Shown: piece after piece, positions 1 through 16,875 of the stretch
How positions within the stretch are numbered: the first letter of the stretch is position 1
Layout: every line of letters begins with the position of its first letter
DNA from: an uncultured Paracoccaceae bacterium
GTDB taxonomy: Bacteria > Pseudomonadota > Alphaproteobacteria > Rhodobacterales > Rhodobacteraceae
Assembly (NCBI GenBank): GCA_938092015.1
Contig: CALKOT010000066.1
Coordinates: forward strand, 20,716-84,715
DNA length: 64,000 nt
Direction: 5' to 3'
Notes under the pieces: generated by a model
The model's input: the letters and a program-made list of their open reading frames with translations, nothing else
Told to the model about the DNA's origin: nothing
Databases searched by the model: none
Translations under genes and position numbers: made by a program

Positions 1-2
1 CG

Positions 3-1159
<1,157 letters not shown>

Positions 1160-1163
<4 letters not shown>

Positions 1164-1843
1164 CGCCCGAAGTCATTGAATACCCTGACCGAGCCATCCA
1201 AGCTGAAACGCTAGCGGACGCTGTCGCAGTCGCGCTGCAAGCATGCATTGAGGCGAACAAGCAGGCCACGCTGGCCGTTGCGGGCGGATCCACGCCGGCG
1301 ACTTTTCTTACTGCGCTTGGCAAGCGCGACATTGACTGGACCAGTGTCATCGTTCTGCCTACCGATGAGCGCTGGGCGCCACCGAAAGATGATCGATCGA
1401 ACGAAGGAATGATCCGCGATACCCTGATGGCCAATGGCGCGAACCCGCAGCTGTTCAGTTTCTGGCGCAAGGGCGCAACTGCAGTTCAGGCCGCAACGGG
1501 CCTGGCCCTCGACCTGGCGACGCACCTGCCACTCGACATCTGTGTTCTTGGCATGGGTGTGGATATGCATTGCGCCTCGCTGTTCCCCGGGGGCGATGGC
1601 ATGACGCTGGCCATGGCCGACGGCGCCCCCGCTGTTGCTTCAATGCTGGCGCCCGGCGCCGCTGAGCCGCGTGTCACTTTGTCAGCTGACGTGCTTTCGA
1701 AAAGCCAGATGCATCTTTTGATTGCCGGCGATGATAAACGCGCAGCACTGGATAAGGCGTTGGGAACCGAAGATACCTTTACAGCGCCTGTGGCCGCTGT
1801 GCTGAGGCGTTGCGAACATGCGACAGTACACTGGGCGCCATGA
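1160..1843 (+). CDS. pgl: 6-phosphogluconolactonase
   Basis: Hydrolyses 6-phosphogluconolactone to 6-phosphogluconate, the second cytosolic step after Zwf. 227 residues, usual for the family. Motifs: GGSTP near residue 42, TDERW near residue 74 and GMGVDMHCASLFPG near residue 135. In most homologues the last motif reads GMGxDGHTASLFPG, so Met and Cys replace the usual Gly and Thr; this may be tolerated and is worth noting. The ATG overlaps the zwf stop, and pgi starts about 70 bases downstream, so all three are probably one transcript. Confidence 0.95.
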
Positions 1844-1912
1844 TCATAGCGCGCTTTGCGATCTTCAATGATCCATGGCAGATTACCTAAGGGCGAGTTG
1901 GAGACGAATAGA

Positions 1913-3538
1913 ATGAACGAAATGACACTCGCCACACTTTGGGGTGGGTTGGAGGCCGAAGCCTCCCGCCTGCGCCAGCGCACCCTTCGTGATCTGTTTG
2001 AAGCGGATGCCAACAGGTTTGCCACGCACTCCTATCGGCTGGATGACCTGCTGATCGATTTTTCGAAAGAGAAACTCGATATGGGGGCGTGGGCCGCCCT
2101 CTTACGATTAGCCCACGCCAAAGGGGTTGAGGCCCGCCGCGATGCAATATTCGCAGGCGACCCGGTTAACGAAACCGAAGGCCGTGCAGTGTTTCACGTC
2201 GCTCTACGCGGCGGCGCAGGCCCCGAAGCATGTGCAGAAGGCGAACCGGTGATGGGGGCTGTAGAAGCCGAACTTGACCGGTTTCTAACCTTTGCAGAAG
2301 CAGTTCGCACTGGCGCCTATGCGTCCACCAACGGCAAACGGTTCACTGATGTGGTGAATATTGGGATTGGCGGGTCTGACCTTGGTCCAGCGATGGCCTG
2401 CCGCGCGTTGAAACCAGATGCTGATGGCCCGAAGCTGCATTTCATCTCGAATGTCGATAGCGCCCATGCGACGGATGTTCTTGAAGGGCTTGATCCAACG
2501 ACGACACTTATCATTGTCGCTTCAAAAACCTTCACCACACTTGAAACGATGACCAACGCCAATGCAGCCCGAGACTGGTTAGCAGAGGCGATTGGCGACG
2601 CTGCCGGGGCGCATATCGCCGCCGTTTCATCCAACGTTGAAGGTGCTGGAGAGTTCGGCGTCGCGCCTGATCGCGTTTTCGTTTTTTGGGATTGGGTGGG
2701 CGGTCGCTACTCAATCTGGTCAGCCATCGGTTTGCCGCTTGCCATCGCCATCGGCGCCGACGATTTTCGCGCTTTCCTGAAAGGCGCAGCGGATATGGAC
2801 GATCATTTCCGTACTACGCCCATGGCTGAGAACCTGCCTGTTCTGCTGGCCCTTGCAGGCATCTGGCGACGCAACATGCTGAAATGCCAGACCGTCGCAC
2901 TGATCCCTTATGATCAACGGCTTGAGTTCTTTGCAGCCTATATCCAGCAGCTGGATATGGAATCGAACGGCAAGTCCACCCGCCTTGATGAATCGGCTCC
3001 ACGCGGATCAACCGGCCCGGTGATCTGGGGCGAGCCTGGTACAAATTCCCAGCATTCCTTCTTCCAGCATCTGCATCAGGGCACTGATGTCATCCCCGTG
3101 GATTTCCTGGTGGCCCGCCATTCCCGCGAAGACCTTGGCGATCACCATGCGCTTCTGATGGCTAACTGCCTTGCTCAATCCCGGGCGCTTGCTTTTGGTC
3201 GCACGGGCGAAGAGGCGGCTGCGGGTATGCGTCGTAAAGGCATGGATGAAGCTGACATCGATCGTCTGACTGCCCATCGCACTTTTCCCGGCGACCGCCC
3301 TTCGACGACCATCGTCTATGATCGCCTCGATCCCTATGCTCTGGGTCGCCTGATCGCGTTGTTTGAGCACAAGGTGTTTGTGCAAGGCGCCATCTGGGGC
3401 GTGAATTCCTACGATCAATGGGGCGTTGAGTTGGGCAAAGATCTGGCTGTCACACTCATTCCCATGGTGCGTGACGGCGCCAAAGCAGAGGGTATTGATG
3501 GGTCAACGGCGGGGCTGCTAGCTGAATTGCGGCGGTGA
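1913..3538 (+). CDS. pgi: Glucose-6-phosphate isomerase
   Basis: Interconverts glucose-6-phosphate and fructose-6-phosphate in the cytosol. About 541 residues from the ATG at 1913, which has a GGAG-type ribosome site about ten bases upstream; the frame is open back to a TTG at 1856, but that extension is not family-like. Family signatures are clear: NIGIGGSDLGP, the SKTFTTLET phosphate-binding loop, GGRYSIWSAIG, and the second signature around GEPGTNSQHSFFQ with the catalytic Glu. The C-terminal part carries the conserved WGVELGK stretch. Third gene of the zwf-pgl-pgi group. Confidence 0.97.
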   Translation: MNEMTLATLWGGLEAEASRLRQRTLRDLFEADANRFATHSYRLDDLLIDFSKEKLDMGAWAALLRLAHAKGVEARRDAIFAGDPVNETEGRAVFHVALRGGAGPEACAEGEPVMGAVEAELDRFLTFAEAVRTGAYASTNGKRFTDVVNIGIGGSDLGPAMACRALKPDADGPKLHFISNVDSAHATDVLEGLDPTTTLIIVASKTFTTLETMTNANAARDWLAEAIGDAAGAHIAAVSSNVEGAGEFGVAPDRVFVFWDWVGGRYSIWSAIGLPLAIAIGADDFRAFLKGAADMDDHFRTTPMAENLPVLLALAGIWRRNMLKCQTVALIPYDQRLEFFAAYIQQLDMESNGKSTRLDESAPRGSTGPVIWGEPGTNSQHSFFQHLHQGTDVIPVDFLVARHSREDLGDHHALLMANCLAQSRALAFGRTGEEAAAGMRRKGMDEADIDRLTAHRTFPGDRPSTTIVYDRLDPYALGRLIALFEHKVFVQGAIWGVNSYDQWGVELGKDLAVTLIPMVRDGAKAEGIDGSTAGLLAELRR

Positions 3539-3706
3539 TAGATAACTGACGCCGGATGCTTTTATTACGCCCCGCCAAAACAAACCGTCGAAGTTACATC
3601 AAACTTTGCGTGGCGATCATGATAGCCATCGCGTGCCCCTTTACATAGCCAGCCACGCGTTTTCACTGTAGCGTTCTGCCATGACGCGAATTTCGGGGGC
3701 TGATCC

Positions 3707-5110
3707 ATGCCATTCCTAGAAGACGCAGTGCTGCTGGCGCGCATTCAGTTTGCTTTCACTGTCAGCTTTCACATCATCTTTCCTGCATTCTCAATCGGTC
3801 TTGCCAGTTTCCTTGCGGTGCTGGAATTTCAGTGGCTGCGTACCGGCGAAGCGCATTACCTGAAACTGTTCAAATACTGGATCAAGATCTTCGCCGTCGC
3901 TTTTGGCATGGGCGTCGTCAGCGGATTGGTGATGTCCTATCAGTTCGGCACCAACTGGTCTGTCTTTTCGGACAAGACCGGCCCCATTCTGGGTCCATTG
4001 ATGGGCTATGAGGTGATGACCGCGTTCTTCCTTGAGGCTGGCTTTCTGGGCGTCATGCTGTTCGGTCTCGACCGCGTCGGCCCACGCCTGCATTTCCTTG
4101 CGACGCTGATGGTGGCCGGTGGCACGCTGATGTCTGCCTTCTGGATTCTCAGCGTCAATTCCTGGATGCAGACACCCGCAGGGTATGGCTTTAACGATGT
4201 TGGACAGTTCGTCCCAACCGACTGGTGGGCTGCGATTTTCAACCCATCTTTCCCGTACCGATTGGTTCACATGGTTCTGGCGGCCTATTTGACCACTGCC
4301 TTTGTGGTTGGCGGCGTCGGTGCATATCACCTGCTGAAAGGCCGCCGGGATCAGGCGACGAAGACGATGTTCTCGATGGCCATGTGGATGGCCGCCATCG
4401 TCGCGCCTGCGCAGATCATTGCAGGGGATTTTCACGGCATCAACACACTTAAACACCAGCCCGCCAAGATCGCGGCGATGGAAGGGCATTGGGAGACGCA
4501 GGCCTGCGCCCCACTTCTCCTCTTTGGCATTCCGGACAATGAGGCCGAAGAAACGCACTACGAGATTGGCATTCCCTGTTTGGGCGGGCTGATCCTGACC
4601 CACAGTTTCACCAAGGAACTTAAAGGCCTGAAAGAGTTCCTGGCAGAGGATCGCCCCCCCGCCGCCGTCGTATTCTGGTCTTTTCGCATCATGGTCGCCA
4701 TTGGTATGGCCATGGCGGCGCTGGGGATTTGGTCTCTATGGCTGCGCTGGCGACAGACGTTGTATGATGAGCGATGGGCGCATCGCGCCGCTCTTTTGAT
4801 GGGCCCGATGGGATTTGTCGCGGTTCTGGCAGGCTGGATCACGACAGAGGTGGGGCGCCAGCCGTTCACTGTCTACGGGCTGCTGCGAACGTCAGAAAGC
4901 ATATCCCCCATCGCAGCCGAAGGCGTGGCGGTCAGCCTTGCCGCATTCATCGTCGTCTACAGTATCGTCTTCGTCACGGGGGTTCGCTACATGCTGATCC
5001 TAATGAACCGGCCACCGATTGGCGCAGCTGAACTGCATGCAGATGAAGGGCCAACGCGATCCGGCGGCATGATGGCGGCGGCAAAGAAGATTGAGGAGGG
5101 GCACAGATGA
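3707..5110 (+). CDS. cydA: Cyanide-insensitive (bd-type) quinol oxidase subunit I
   Basis: Subunit I of a cytochrome bd-type terminal oxidase in the inner membrane; it carries the haems and the quinol site and reduces O2 to water. 467 residues with about nine hydrophobic segments. Visible are the N-terminal RIQFAFTVSFHIIFPAFSIG helix with the haem-ligand His, GMGVVSGLVMSYQFGTNW, the EAGFLG helix and NSWMQTP. The loop after helix VI is short, which places it with the CioA (cyanide-insensitive) type rather than the long Q-loop E. coli CydA. The stop overlaps the start of subunit II. 168 bases separate it from pgi, room for its own promoter. Confidence 0.93.
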   Translation: MPFLEDAVLLARIQFAFTVSFHIIFPAFSIGLASFLAVLEFQWLRTGEAHYLKLFKYWIKIFAVAFGMGVVSGLVMSYQFGTNWSVFSDKTGPILGPLMGYEVMTAFFLEAGFLGVMLFGLDRVGPRLHFLATLMVAGGTLMSAFWILSVNSWMQTPAGYGFNDVGQFVPTDWWAAIFNPSFPYRLVHMVLAAYLTTAFVVGGVGAYHLLKGRRDQATKTMFSMAMWMAAIVAPAQIIAGDFHGINTLKHQPAKIAAMEGHWETQACAPLLLFGIPDNEAEETHYEIGIPCLGGLILTHSFTKELKGLKEFLAEDRPPAAVVFWSFRIMVAIGMAMAALGIWSLWLRWRQTLYDERWAHRAALLMGPMGFVAVLAGWITTEVGRQPFTVYGLLRTSESISPIAAEGVAVSLAAFIVVYSIVFVTGVRYMLILMNRPPIGAAELHADEGPTRSGGMMAAAKKIEEGHR

Positions 5111-6117
5111 TTTTCGATCTTCCTCACATCTGGGCCGGGATCATCGCTTTCGCGATCCTTGCCTATGTTGCGCTTGATGGAATGGACCTTGGCATAGGGC
5201 TGATCTTTCCCTTTCTGCCGGGTCGTGACCGCCGCGACGTGATGATGAACACCGTCGCACCTGTCTGGGATGGCAATGAGACCTGGCTGGTTCTGGGCGG
5301 AGGCGGCCTGTTTGCGGCCTTCCCACTTGCCTACGCCATCATCGCGCCTGCCGTTTATCCACCTTTGATAGCCATGCTACTGGGACTGATTTTCAGAGGT
5401 GTCGCTTTTGAGTTCCGCTTCAAGGCCGAAACAGACCCTGGCAAAATCTGGTGGTCCTACGCTTTCGCAATTGGGTCGTTCACCGCCGCGTTCTGTCAGG
5501 GGCTGATCGTCGGCGCACTGGTGCAGGGGATCGAAATTGATGGCCGAAACTATGCAGGCGGCTTGTTTGACTGGCTGACGCCTTTCACGATTTTCTGCGG
5601 TTTTGCAGTTGTATCGGCTTATTCACTGCTGGGGTGCGCCTGGCTGATCCTGAAAACTGAGGGATCGATCCAGTTTGATATGTTCCGCCTGTTTCCCGTC
5701 ACACTGGCGCTAACCATGGCGTCGCTTGCCATTCTGTCAATCTGGATGCTCATCGACCATCCTGGGGTGATTGACAGATGGTTCGCGTCAGATGCGATTT
5801 ACTTTACGCTGCTGGTTCCGATCCTCGCGGGCGCTGCGGGGGCCGCACTGGTGTGGTGTTGGCGAGAGCAGAACGAAAACTTGCCTTATCCTCTCGCTCT
5901 CTCATTGTTCGTGATTTCGTTCATTGGTCTGGCGATCAGCCTCTACCCCAACCTGATCCCGCCGTCGCTGACGATCTACGACGCCGCCGCACCGGATGAA
6001 AGCCTTAGCTTTCTACTATGGGGGGCAGCATTACTGATCCCGATTATTCTGGCCTACACGATCTATTCCTACTGGGTATTCAGGGGAAAAGTCCGGGTTG
6101 GGGATGGGTACCATTGA
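5107..6117 (+). CDS. cydB: Cyanide-insensitive (bd-type) quinol oxidase subunit II
   Basis: Membrane partner of subunit I in the bd-type oxidase. 336 residues with about eight hydrophobic helices and the family hallmarks DGMDLGIG near residue 25 and the WDGNETWLVLGGGGLFAAFP segment near residue 55. Starts inside the end of subunit I (ATGA-type overlap) and its TGA overlaps the TTG start of the following small DUF2474-type gene, giving a tight three-gene operon. No haem-exporting cydDC pair is adjacent. Confidence 0.94.
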   Translation: MIFDLPHIWAGIIAFAILAYVALDGMDLGIGLIFPFLPGRDRRDVMMNTVAPVWDGNETWLVLGGGGLFAAFPLAYAIIAPAVYPPLIAMLLGLIFRGVAFEFRFKAETDPGKIWWSYAFAIGSFTAAFCQGLIVGALVQGIEIDGRNYAGGLFDWLTPFTIFCGFAVVSAYSLLGCAWLILKTEGSIQFDMFRLFPVTLALTMASLAILSIWMLIDHPGVIDRWFASDAIYFTLLVPILAGAAGAALVWCWREQNENLPYPLALSLFVISFIGLAISLYPNLIPPSLTIYDAAAPDESLSFLLWGAALLIPIILAYTIYSYWVFRGKVRVGDGYH

Positions 6118-6218
6118 TAACGATCAAGCGTCTCGCATGGTTTGTCGGCTTGTGGTTAGCCGGGGTGACTGTCCTTAGCGTATTCGCGTTCATCATCCGC
6201 TGGGGGCTGGGTCTATAG
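6114..6218 (+). CDS. DUF2474-type small oxidase-associated membrane protein (CydX-like)
   Basis: A 34-residue single-helix protein from a TTG start that overlaps the cydB stop. The sequence begins with a short basic segment (TIKRLAWF) and continues as one membrane helix ending in IIRWGLGL. Size, position and the RLAWFVGLWLAG motif match the small DUF2474 proteins found after CIO-type cydAB, functional analogues of CydX that stabilise the oxidase. The purine stretch GGGGATGG just upstream can serve as ribosome site. A short gene like this is easily missed in annotation; the start codon is inferred from the overlap. Confidence 0.8.
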   Translation: MITIKRLAWFVGLWLAGVTVLSVFAFIIRWGLGL

Positions 6219-6314
6219 GTATTCGTATTGATGATCATCTGGATCACTAAAACTGGCTGAGCCTAATTTATAGCGGCGGTTACTCTGGTCCAAACCAATC
6301 AAGGAACGGACCTT

Positions 6315-6989
6315 ATGCATATCGGACTGATCGGCGGCATCGGCCCCGCTGCGACCGACCTTTACTAACGCGGTTTGATAGCCTCTTTACGTGCGAAGGG
6401 GCGGGTGCTGGACGCTACGATTGTTCACGCGGATTCTGTCACGTTGCTGGCGAATTTTGAGGCTCGCGATCCTCATGCCCAGACTGAAATCTACTTACGG
6501 CTTGCGGATCGTCTTGTGTCTGCCGGGGCAGACGCGATGGCGATTACATCCATCGGCGGCCATTTCTGCATTGAGACACTGCGCCCTCGCTGCCCTTTGC
6601 CGCTGATCGAATTGGCTGGTGCGATAAACGCTGATGTGTCTGCACGCAAACTGAAAACAGTCGGAATTCTCGGCACTGATACGGTGATGGAGACTGGCAT
6701 CTATGGCGGGATTACATCCGCCAATGTCATCGCCCCGCAGGGTAAGATGCTGGCCGAAGTTCACCGCGCATATGCCGACATGGCGACCAAAACGACGGTT
6801 ACTGATGCGCAACGTGATCTGTTTTTTCAGCAGGGTCACGAGATGACCGAAGCAGGCGCAGAGGCGATGTTGTTGGCTGGAACGGACCTGTTCATTGCCT
6901 TTGAAGGGTACGATCCAGGTTTTCAGGCGATAGACTGCGCCGAGATACATGTGGATGCCATTGTCAGGACAATCCTTGAGAACGGATAA
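6315..6989 (+). pseudogene. Aspartate/glutamate racemase-family protein, interrupted by an early stop codon
   Basis: From the ATG at 6315 the frame reads MHIGLIGGIGPAATDLY, the typical N-terminus of the Asp/Glu racemase superfamily, then hits TAA at 6366-6368 and continues in the same frame to 6989. Homologues have a second Tyr at this position, so one base change (TAC or TAT to TAA) explains the stop. The remaining 206 residues are intact and family-like (VGILGTDTVMETGIY). The two catalytic cysteines of true racemases are not in their usual motifs: the first site reads ITSIGGHFC and the second AGTDLFIAF. It may therefore belong to a non-racemase branch. A restart downstream could still give a shortened protein. 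Confidence 0.8.
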
Positions 6990-7287
6990 AATCGCGTCGC
7001 AGTAGTCACGCGCGCCTTAAACGGTTTAGACGACCATCGTCGGGCGGGTTCCGATTAGGGTTTCAAGCGGATTGATGGTTAGCCTGATCACAACATTAGC
7101 CTCTCTTTCGGAAAGATGCACAGAATTGTTTGTGACCTGGAGGTTCAGCTTAATCCGCAGCTCGACGTTGCCGGGTCATTGGGCGTAGGGCCCACTGAAG
7201 GTGGTGAGGTGATGGAGTTTCTTGGCGGTCTAAAACCGATATTGTTGCAACCTGACGCGTGCATTTAAACCAACGGAAGAGGACGTT

Positions 7288-7800
7288 ATGACAAATGATT
7301 GCCCCTCAAAGGTCGGCGGCTGCGCTTGCGGGCATGTCCGCTACGAGCTGGCGTCAGACCCGATGATCGTACACGGATGCCATTGCCGTTGGTGTCAGCG
7401 CGAAAGTGGGGCTTCCTTTGCGGTAAATGCGCTGATTGAAGCTGACCGCGTCAAGATAACGAAGGGCGACGTTGCAGAGATGACTGTCCCATCCTTAAGC
7501 GGAGCAGGCCAAAAGTTTGCGCGTTGTCCTCACTTTCAGGTCACCCTTTGGACGAACTACTTCGGAATGAGTGGAAACCTCGGCGAGGTCATTCGATGTA
7601 TCAGGGTAGGCACGCTAGACAATCCGGACCGATATCCACCCGATGTTCATATTTTCACCTCGATCAAACGGCCTTGGGTGATCCTTCCCGATGGCGTGCC
7701 GGCTTTTGATGAATATTTCAGGATCAAAGACATTTGGTCAGCGGACAGCCTCGTGCGGAGAGCTGCCTTGCACAAAGCCGTCGGCACACCTGCGCCCTGA
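7288..7800 (+). CDS. GFA-family (glutathione-dependent formaldehyde-activating-like) zinc protein
   Basis: 170 residues with the GFA/CENP-V fold signatures: CACGHVRY at residues 12-19 and CHCRWCQR at 31-38, together supplying five zinc cysteines. The usual last CxxC pair is incomplete: Cys80 is followed by PHF where CPxC is expected, so the second zinc site lacks a ligand. The founding member binds S-hydroxymethylglutathione, but most GFA proteins have unknown substrates, and no formaldehyde-pathway genes are adjacent. The start is the ATG at 7288, with GGAAGAGG upstream. About 300 bases separate it from the broken racemase gene. Confidence 0.85.
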   Translation: MTNDCPSKVGGCACGHVRYELASDPMIVHGCHCRWCQRESGASFAVNALIEADRVKITKGDVAEMTVPSLSGAGQKFARCPHFQVTLWTNYFGMSGNLGEVIRCIRVGTLDNPDRYPPDVHIFTSIKRPWVILPDGVPAFDEYFRIKDIWSADSLVRRAALHKAVGTPAP

Positions 7801-7836
7801 AGACAGTTCATCATCTACACTTTGACTGCCAAACGA

Positions 7837-7866
7837 AAAACGCCGGACCAATTGGCCCGGCGTTTT
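7837..7866. terminator. Bidirectional rho-independent terminator between GFA gene and tsf
   Basis: Perfect 10-bp inverted repeat AAAACGCCGG / CCGGCGTTTT with a 10-base loop, placed between the convergent ends of the GFA-like gene (7800) and tsf (7894). Read on either strand, the stem is followed by T-rich sequence. Confidence 0.85.
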
Positions 7867-7893
7867 CCTGAAACTCAGAAGGTGAGGGGCTGA

Positions 7894-8784
7894 TCAGCCA
7901 CCCATCGTTTTCGCAACTTCCGCAGCGAAATCTTCTTCTTCTTTTTCAATGCCTTCACCAACCTGCACGCGGGCAAACCCGGTGATCGTGAAATCACCAG
8001 CTTCTTTAACAGCTTTCTCGACGGTCAGATCTGGGTTGATCACGAAGGACTGCTGAAGAAGGCAGACCTCTTTGAAGAACTTGTTCATCCGTCCAACGAT
8101 CATCTTTTCGATCACGTTGTCAGGTTTGCCGCTTTCGCGGGCCTGTTCCGTCAGAACAGCTTTTTCGCGCTCGATCAGCGCCGCGTCCAGGTCGGCTTCT
8201 GAAAGCGATGCAGGTGAGGTCGCTGCGATGTGCATGGCGACCTGTTTGCCGATGGCTTCTGCGCCAGCTTTGTCGGCGCCGTTCACGCCAACTAACACGC
8301 CGATTTTGCCCATGCCAAGTACGACTGAAGAGTGGACGTATGTCGCAACGGTGTCAGCTTCGACGCGGGCCATGCGGCGAACCGACATGTTTTCACCGAT
8401 CGTGGCGACTTTCGCTGTGACGAAAGCTTCGACTGATTTGCCGTTCATGTCGGCGGCCAGAAGGCCTTCGATGGCGTCGACACCCGTGGCGATCTGCGCG
8501 ATCTCGGCTACCATGCCCTGGAAATCTGCGTTCCGGGCGACAAAGTCAGTTTCGGAGTTCACTTCAACTGCAACGCCGACGCCTTCAGCTGCTGCAACGG
8601 CGACAAGGCCCTCAGCGGCTGTGCGGCCGGATTTCTTGGCGGCTGAGGCCAGACCTTTGGCACGCAGCCAGTCGACGGCGGCTTCCATGTCGCCGTCAGT
8701 CTCTGTCAGCGCTTTCTTTGCGTCCATCATGCCTGCGCCGGATGTGTCGCGCAGCTCTTTCACCTGTTTCGCGGTGATCGCCAT
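7894..8784 (-). CDS. tsf: Translation elongation factor Ts
   Basis: Guanine nucleotide exchange factor for EF-Tu in the cytosol. 296 residues, standard length. The N-terminal UBA-like domain is clear ([20 protein letters not shown]), followed by [12 protein letters not shown], the core motif that inserts at the EF-Tu nucleotide site. The ATG is preceded by AAGGAG at a good distance. Lies 134 bases downstream of rpsB on the same strand, the classical rpsB-tsf operon, and ends at a strong terminator. Confidence 0.98.
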   Translation of the reverse strand: MAITAKQVKELRDTSGAGMMDAKKALTETDGDMEAAVDWLRAKGLASAAKKSGRTAAEGLVAVAAAEGVGVAVEVNSETDFVARNADFQGMVAEIAQIATGVDAIEGLLAADMNGKSVEAFVTAKVATIGENMSVRRMARVEADTVATYVHSSVVLGMGKIGVLVGVNGADKAGAEAIGKQVAMHIAATSPASLSEADLDAALIEREKAVLTEQARESGKPDNVIEKMIVGRMNKFFKEVCLLQQSFVINPDLTVEKAVKEAGDFTITGFARVQVGEGIEKEEEDFAAEVAKTMGG

Positions 8785-8887
8785 GAGAAAATCTCCTTGG
8801 ATAGTGTCCCCGATGTTTGTTCATGGGAACGGCTTTTCGCCTTGAAGGGCTCCCTTACAAGGCGACTGCATCAATTCTGTGAAAGGT

Positions 8888-8912
8888 GGGGCCGGCGCCA
8901 TGCGCCAGCCCC
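8888..8912 (-). terminator. Hairpin in the rpsB-tsf spacer
   Basis: Just after the rpsB stop codon, a hairpin of two 5-bp GC arms (GGGGC and GGCGC paired with GCGCC and GCCCC, each separated by one unpaired base) with a 3-base loop. No T-tract follows, so partial termination or RNA processing between rpsB and tsf is more likely than full termination. Confidence 0.5.
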
Positions 8913-8918
8913 GAATGA

Positions 8919-9716
8919 TCAGCTTGCAGGTGCTTCTGCAGCGGCTTCAGTAGGCGCTTCTTCAGCAACGGCTTCTTCCATGACAGGCTCTTCAGCTTCG
9001 CCAATGTCGAAACCAGCCTGGCCCATGCCAGCGGCCATGCCGTCCAGCGCAGCCGAAGCGGCCAGATCGCAGTACAGCATAATCGCACGTGCAGCGTCGT
9101 CATTACCTGGGATCGGGTAGTCAACGCCAACTGGGTTAGAGTTGGTGTCCAGAACCGCAACCACTGGAATACCCAGTTTGTTCGCTTCAGCAATCGCCAG
9201 CGCTTCTTTGTTGGTGTCGATTACGAAGATCAGGTCAGGGACACCGCCCATTTCGCGGATGCCGCCAAGGGATGCGTTAAGCTTTTCACGCTCACGTTCG
9301 CGTTGCAGACGCTCTTTCTTGGTGAAGCCTTCAGCTTCGCCGGAAGACAGTATCTCGTCGAGTTTCTTCAGACGAGAGATCGAATTGGAAACCGTTTTCC
9401 AGTTGGTGAGCGTACCGCCCAGCCAACGGTGGTTCATGTAGTACTGCGCAGAACGCTCTGCAGCGTCGGCCAGCGCTTTTTGCGCCTGGCGTTTGGTGCC
9501 GACGAACAGGATGCGGCCGCCTTTGGCGACTGTCTCACGGACGGCGTTCAGCGCTGCATCGAGCAGCGGAACCGTCTGAGTGAGATCCATAATGTGGATG
9601 CCATTACGGTCGCCATAGATGTACTGGCCCATGCGGGGATTCCAGCGGTGTGTCTGGTGACCAAAGTGAACGCCTGCTTCCAGCAGCTGACGCATAGTGA
9701 ATTCGGGCAATGCCAT
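8919..9716 (-). CDS. rpsB: 30S ribosomal protein S2
   Basis: Component of the small ribosomal subunit. 265 residues, starting [20 protein letters not shown], with [13 protein letters not shown] and the S2 signature [15 protein letters not shown]. The last 35 residues are an acidic, Ala/Glu-rich tail, common in alphaproteobacterial S2. First gene of the rpsB-tsf operon; the promoter should lie in the 150 bases above 9717. Confidence 0.98.
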   Translation of the reverse strand: MALPEFTMRQLLEAGVHFGHQTHRWNPRMGQYIYGDRNGIHIMDLTQTVPLLDAALNAVRETVAKGGRILFVGTKRQAQKALADAAERSAQYYMNHRWLGGTLTNWKTVSNSISRLKKLDEILSSGEAEGFTKKERLQREREREKLNASLGGIREMGGVPDLIFVIDTNKEALAIAEANKLGIPVVAVLDTNSNPVGVDYPIPGNDDAARAIMLYCDLAASAALDGMAAGMGQAGFDIGEAEEPVMEEAVAEEAPTEAAAEAPAS

Positions 9717-9863
9717 GCCATTTTCCTTTTCCGGTTTCGCCTCTGCGGGGGCGAGGGATCTCTCCCAACCGGCGGACGTCCAGGGATGTCTCCCCTATCA
9801 GCCCAACCCCGCATGTGGATTTCGTGCGCGGTGAATAGACCAGTGACGCGGGCGGCGCAATAG

Positions 9864-10198
9864 CTTTGCTTTGCCTTACCTTAACACCACAAAAATCTGC
9901 GATAGCATCGAATCTATCCGTTTTAGTTATTTATCTAAAATAAGCCCTATTTTATCGATACTATGTCCATTAAGCTCATATAAAGTGAGGTTTATAGAAC
10001 GTATTTTCCATTTTTTGCGCCAAAAATGGGATTATTTTCAAGACAAATTCAATGAAAATGGCCTAAACGGTTCGGTATAAATCGATGTGCGGTGTGGGAG
10101 ATTCCGCCCATCAGGACGATTTTTGTAGTTGCGTACCTTGGGTAAGCGCCGCGCTGTGGGACTGTTTGTCTGCGCGGACACACATGCGAGGGAATACA
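9864..10198. other. AT-rich spacer between rpsB and the RTX gene
   Basis: About 335 bases without a supported gene. The first 220 bases are clearly richer in A+T than the surroundings; a small open frame there (9871-10080) has no ribosome site or family resemblance. It must contain the rpsB promoter (minus) and the promoter of the RTX gene (plus); no clear -35/-10 pair was picked. Confidence 0.5.
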
Positions 10199-16818
<6,620 letters not shown>

Positions 16819-16875
16819 AGCGCCGCATATTGGCTATCTTGTTTTTTTCGGGCGTGAGGATGATCCTAGCGCTCG

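Noticed and set aside
3539..3706. FNR-type site upstream of cydA
   Set aside because: Only half-site-like TTGAT and ATCAA fragments with wrong spacing were found.
3791..4603. Long minus-strand open frame (270 codons) opposite cydA
   Set aside because: It is the antisense shadow of a conserved oxidase gene; composition is His/Gln/Arg-rich and no start signal or family likeness is present.
7116..7268. 50-codon open frame between the racemase-like and GFA genes (MHRIVCDLEV start)
   Set aside because: Slightly protein-like (GPTEGGEVMEFLGGL) but without ribosome site or known relatives; more likely chance or a small relic.
9871..10080. 70-codon open frame in the AT-rich spacer after rpsB
   Set aside because: No ribosome site and no recognisable family; stops are rare by chance only on this strand, and it lies in the promoter region.
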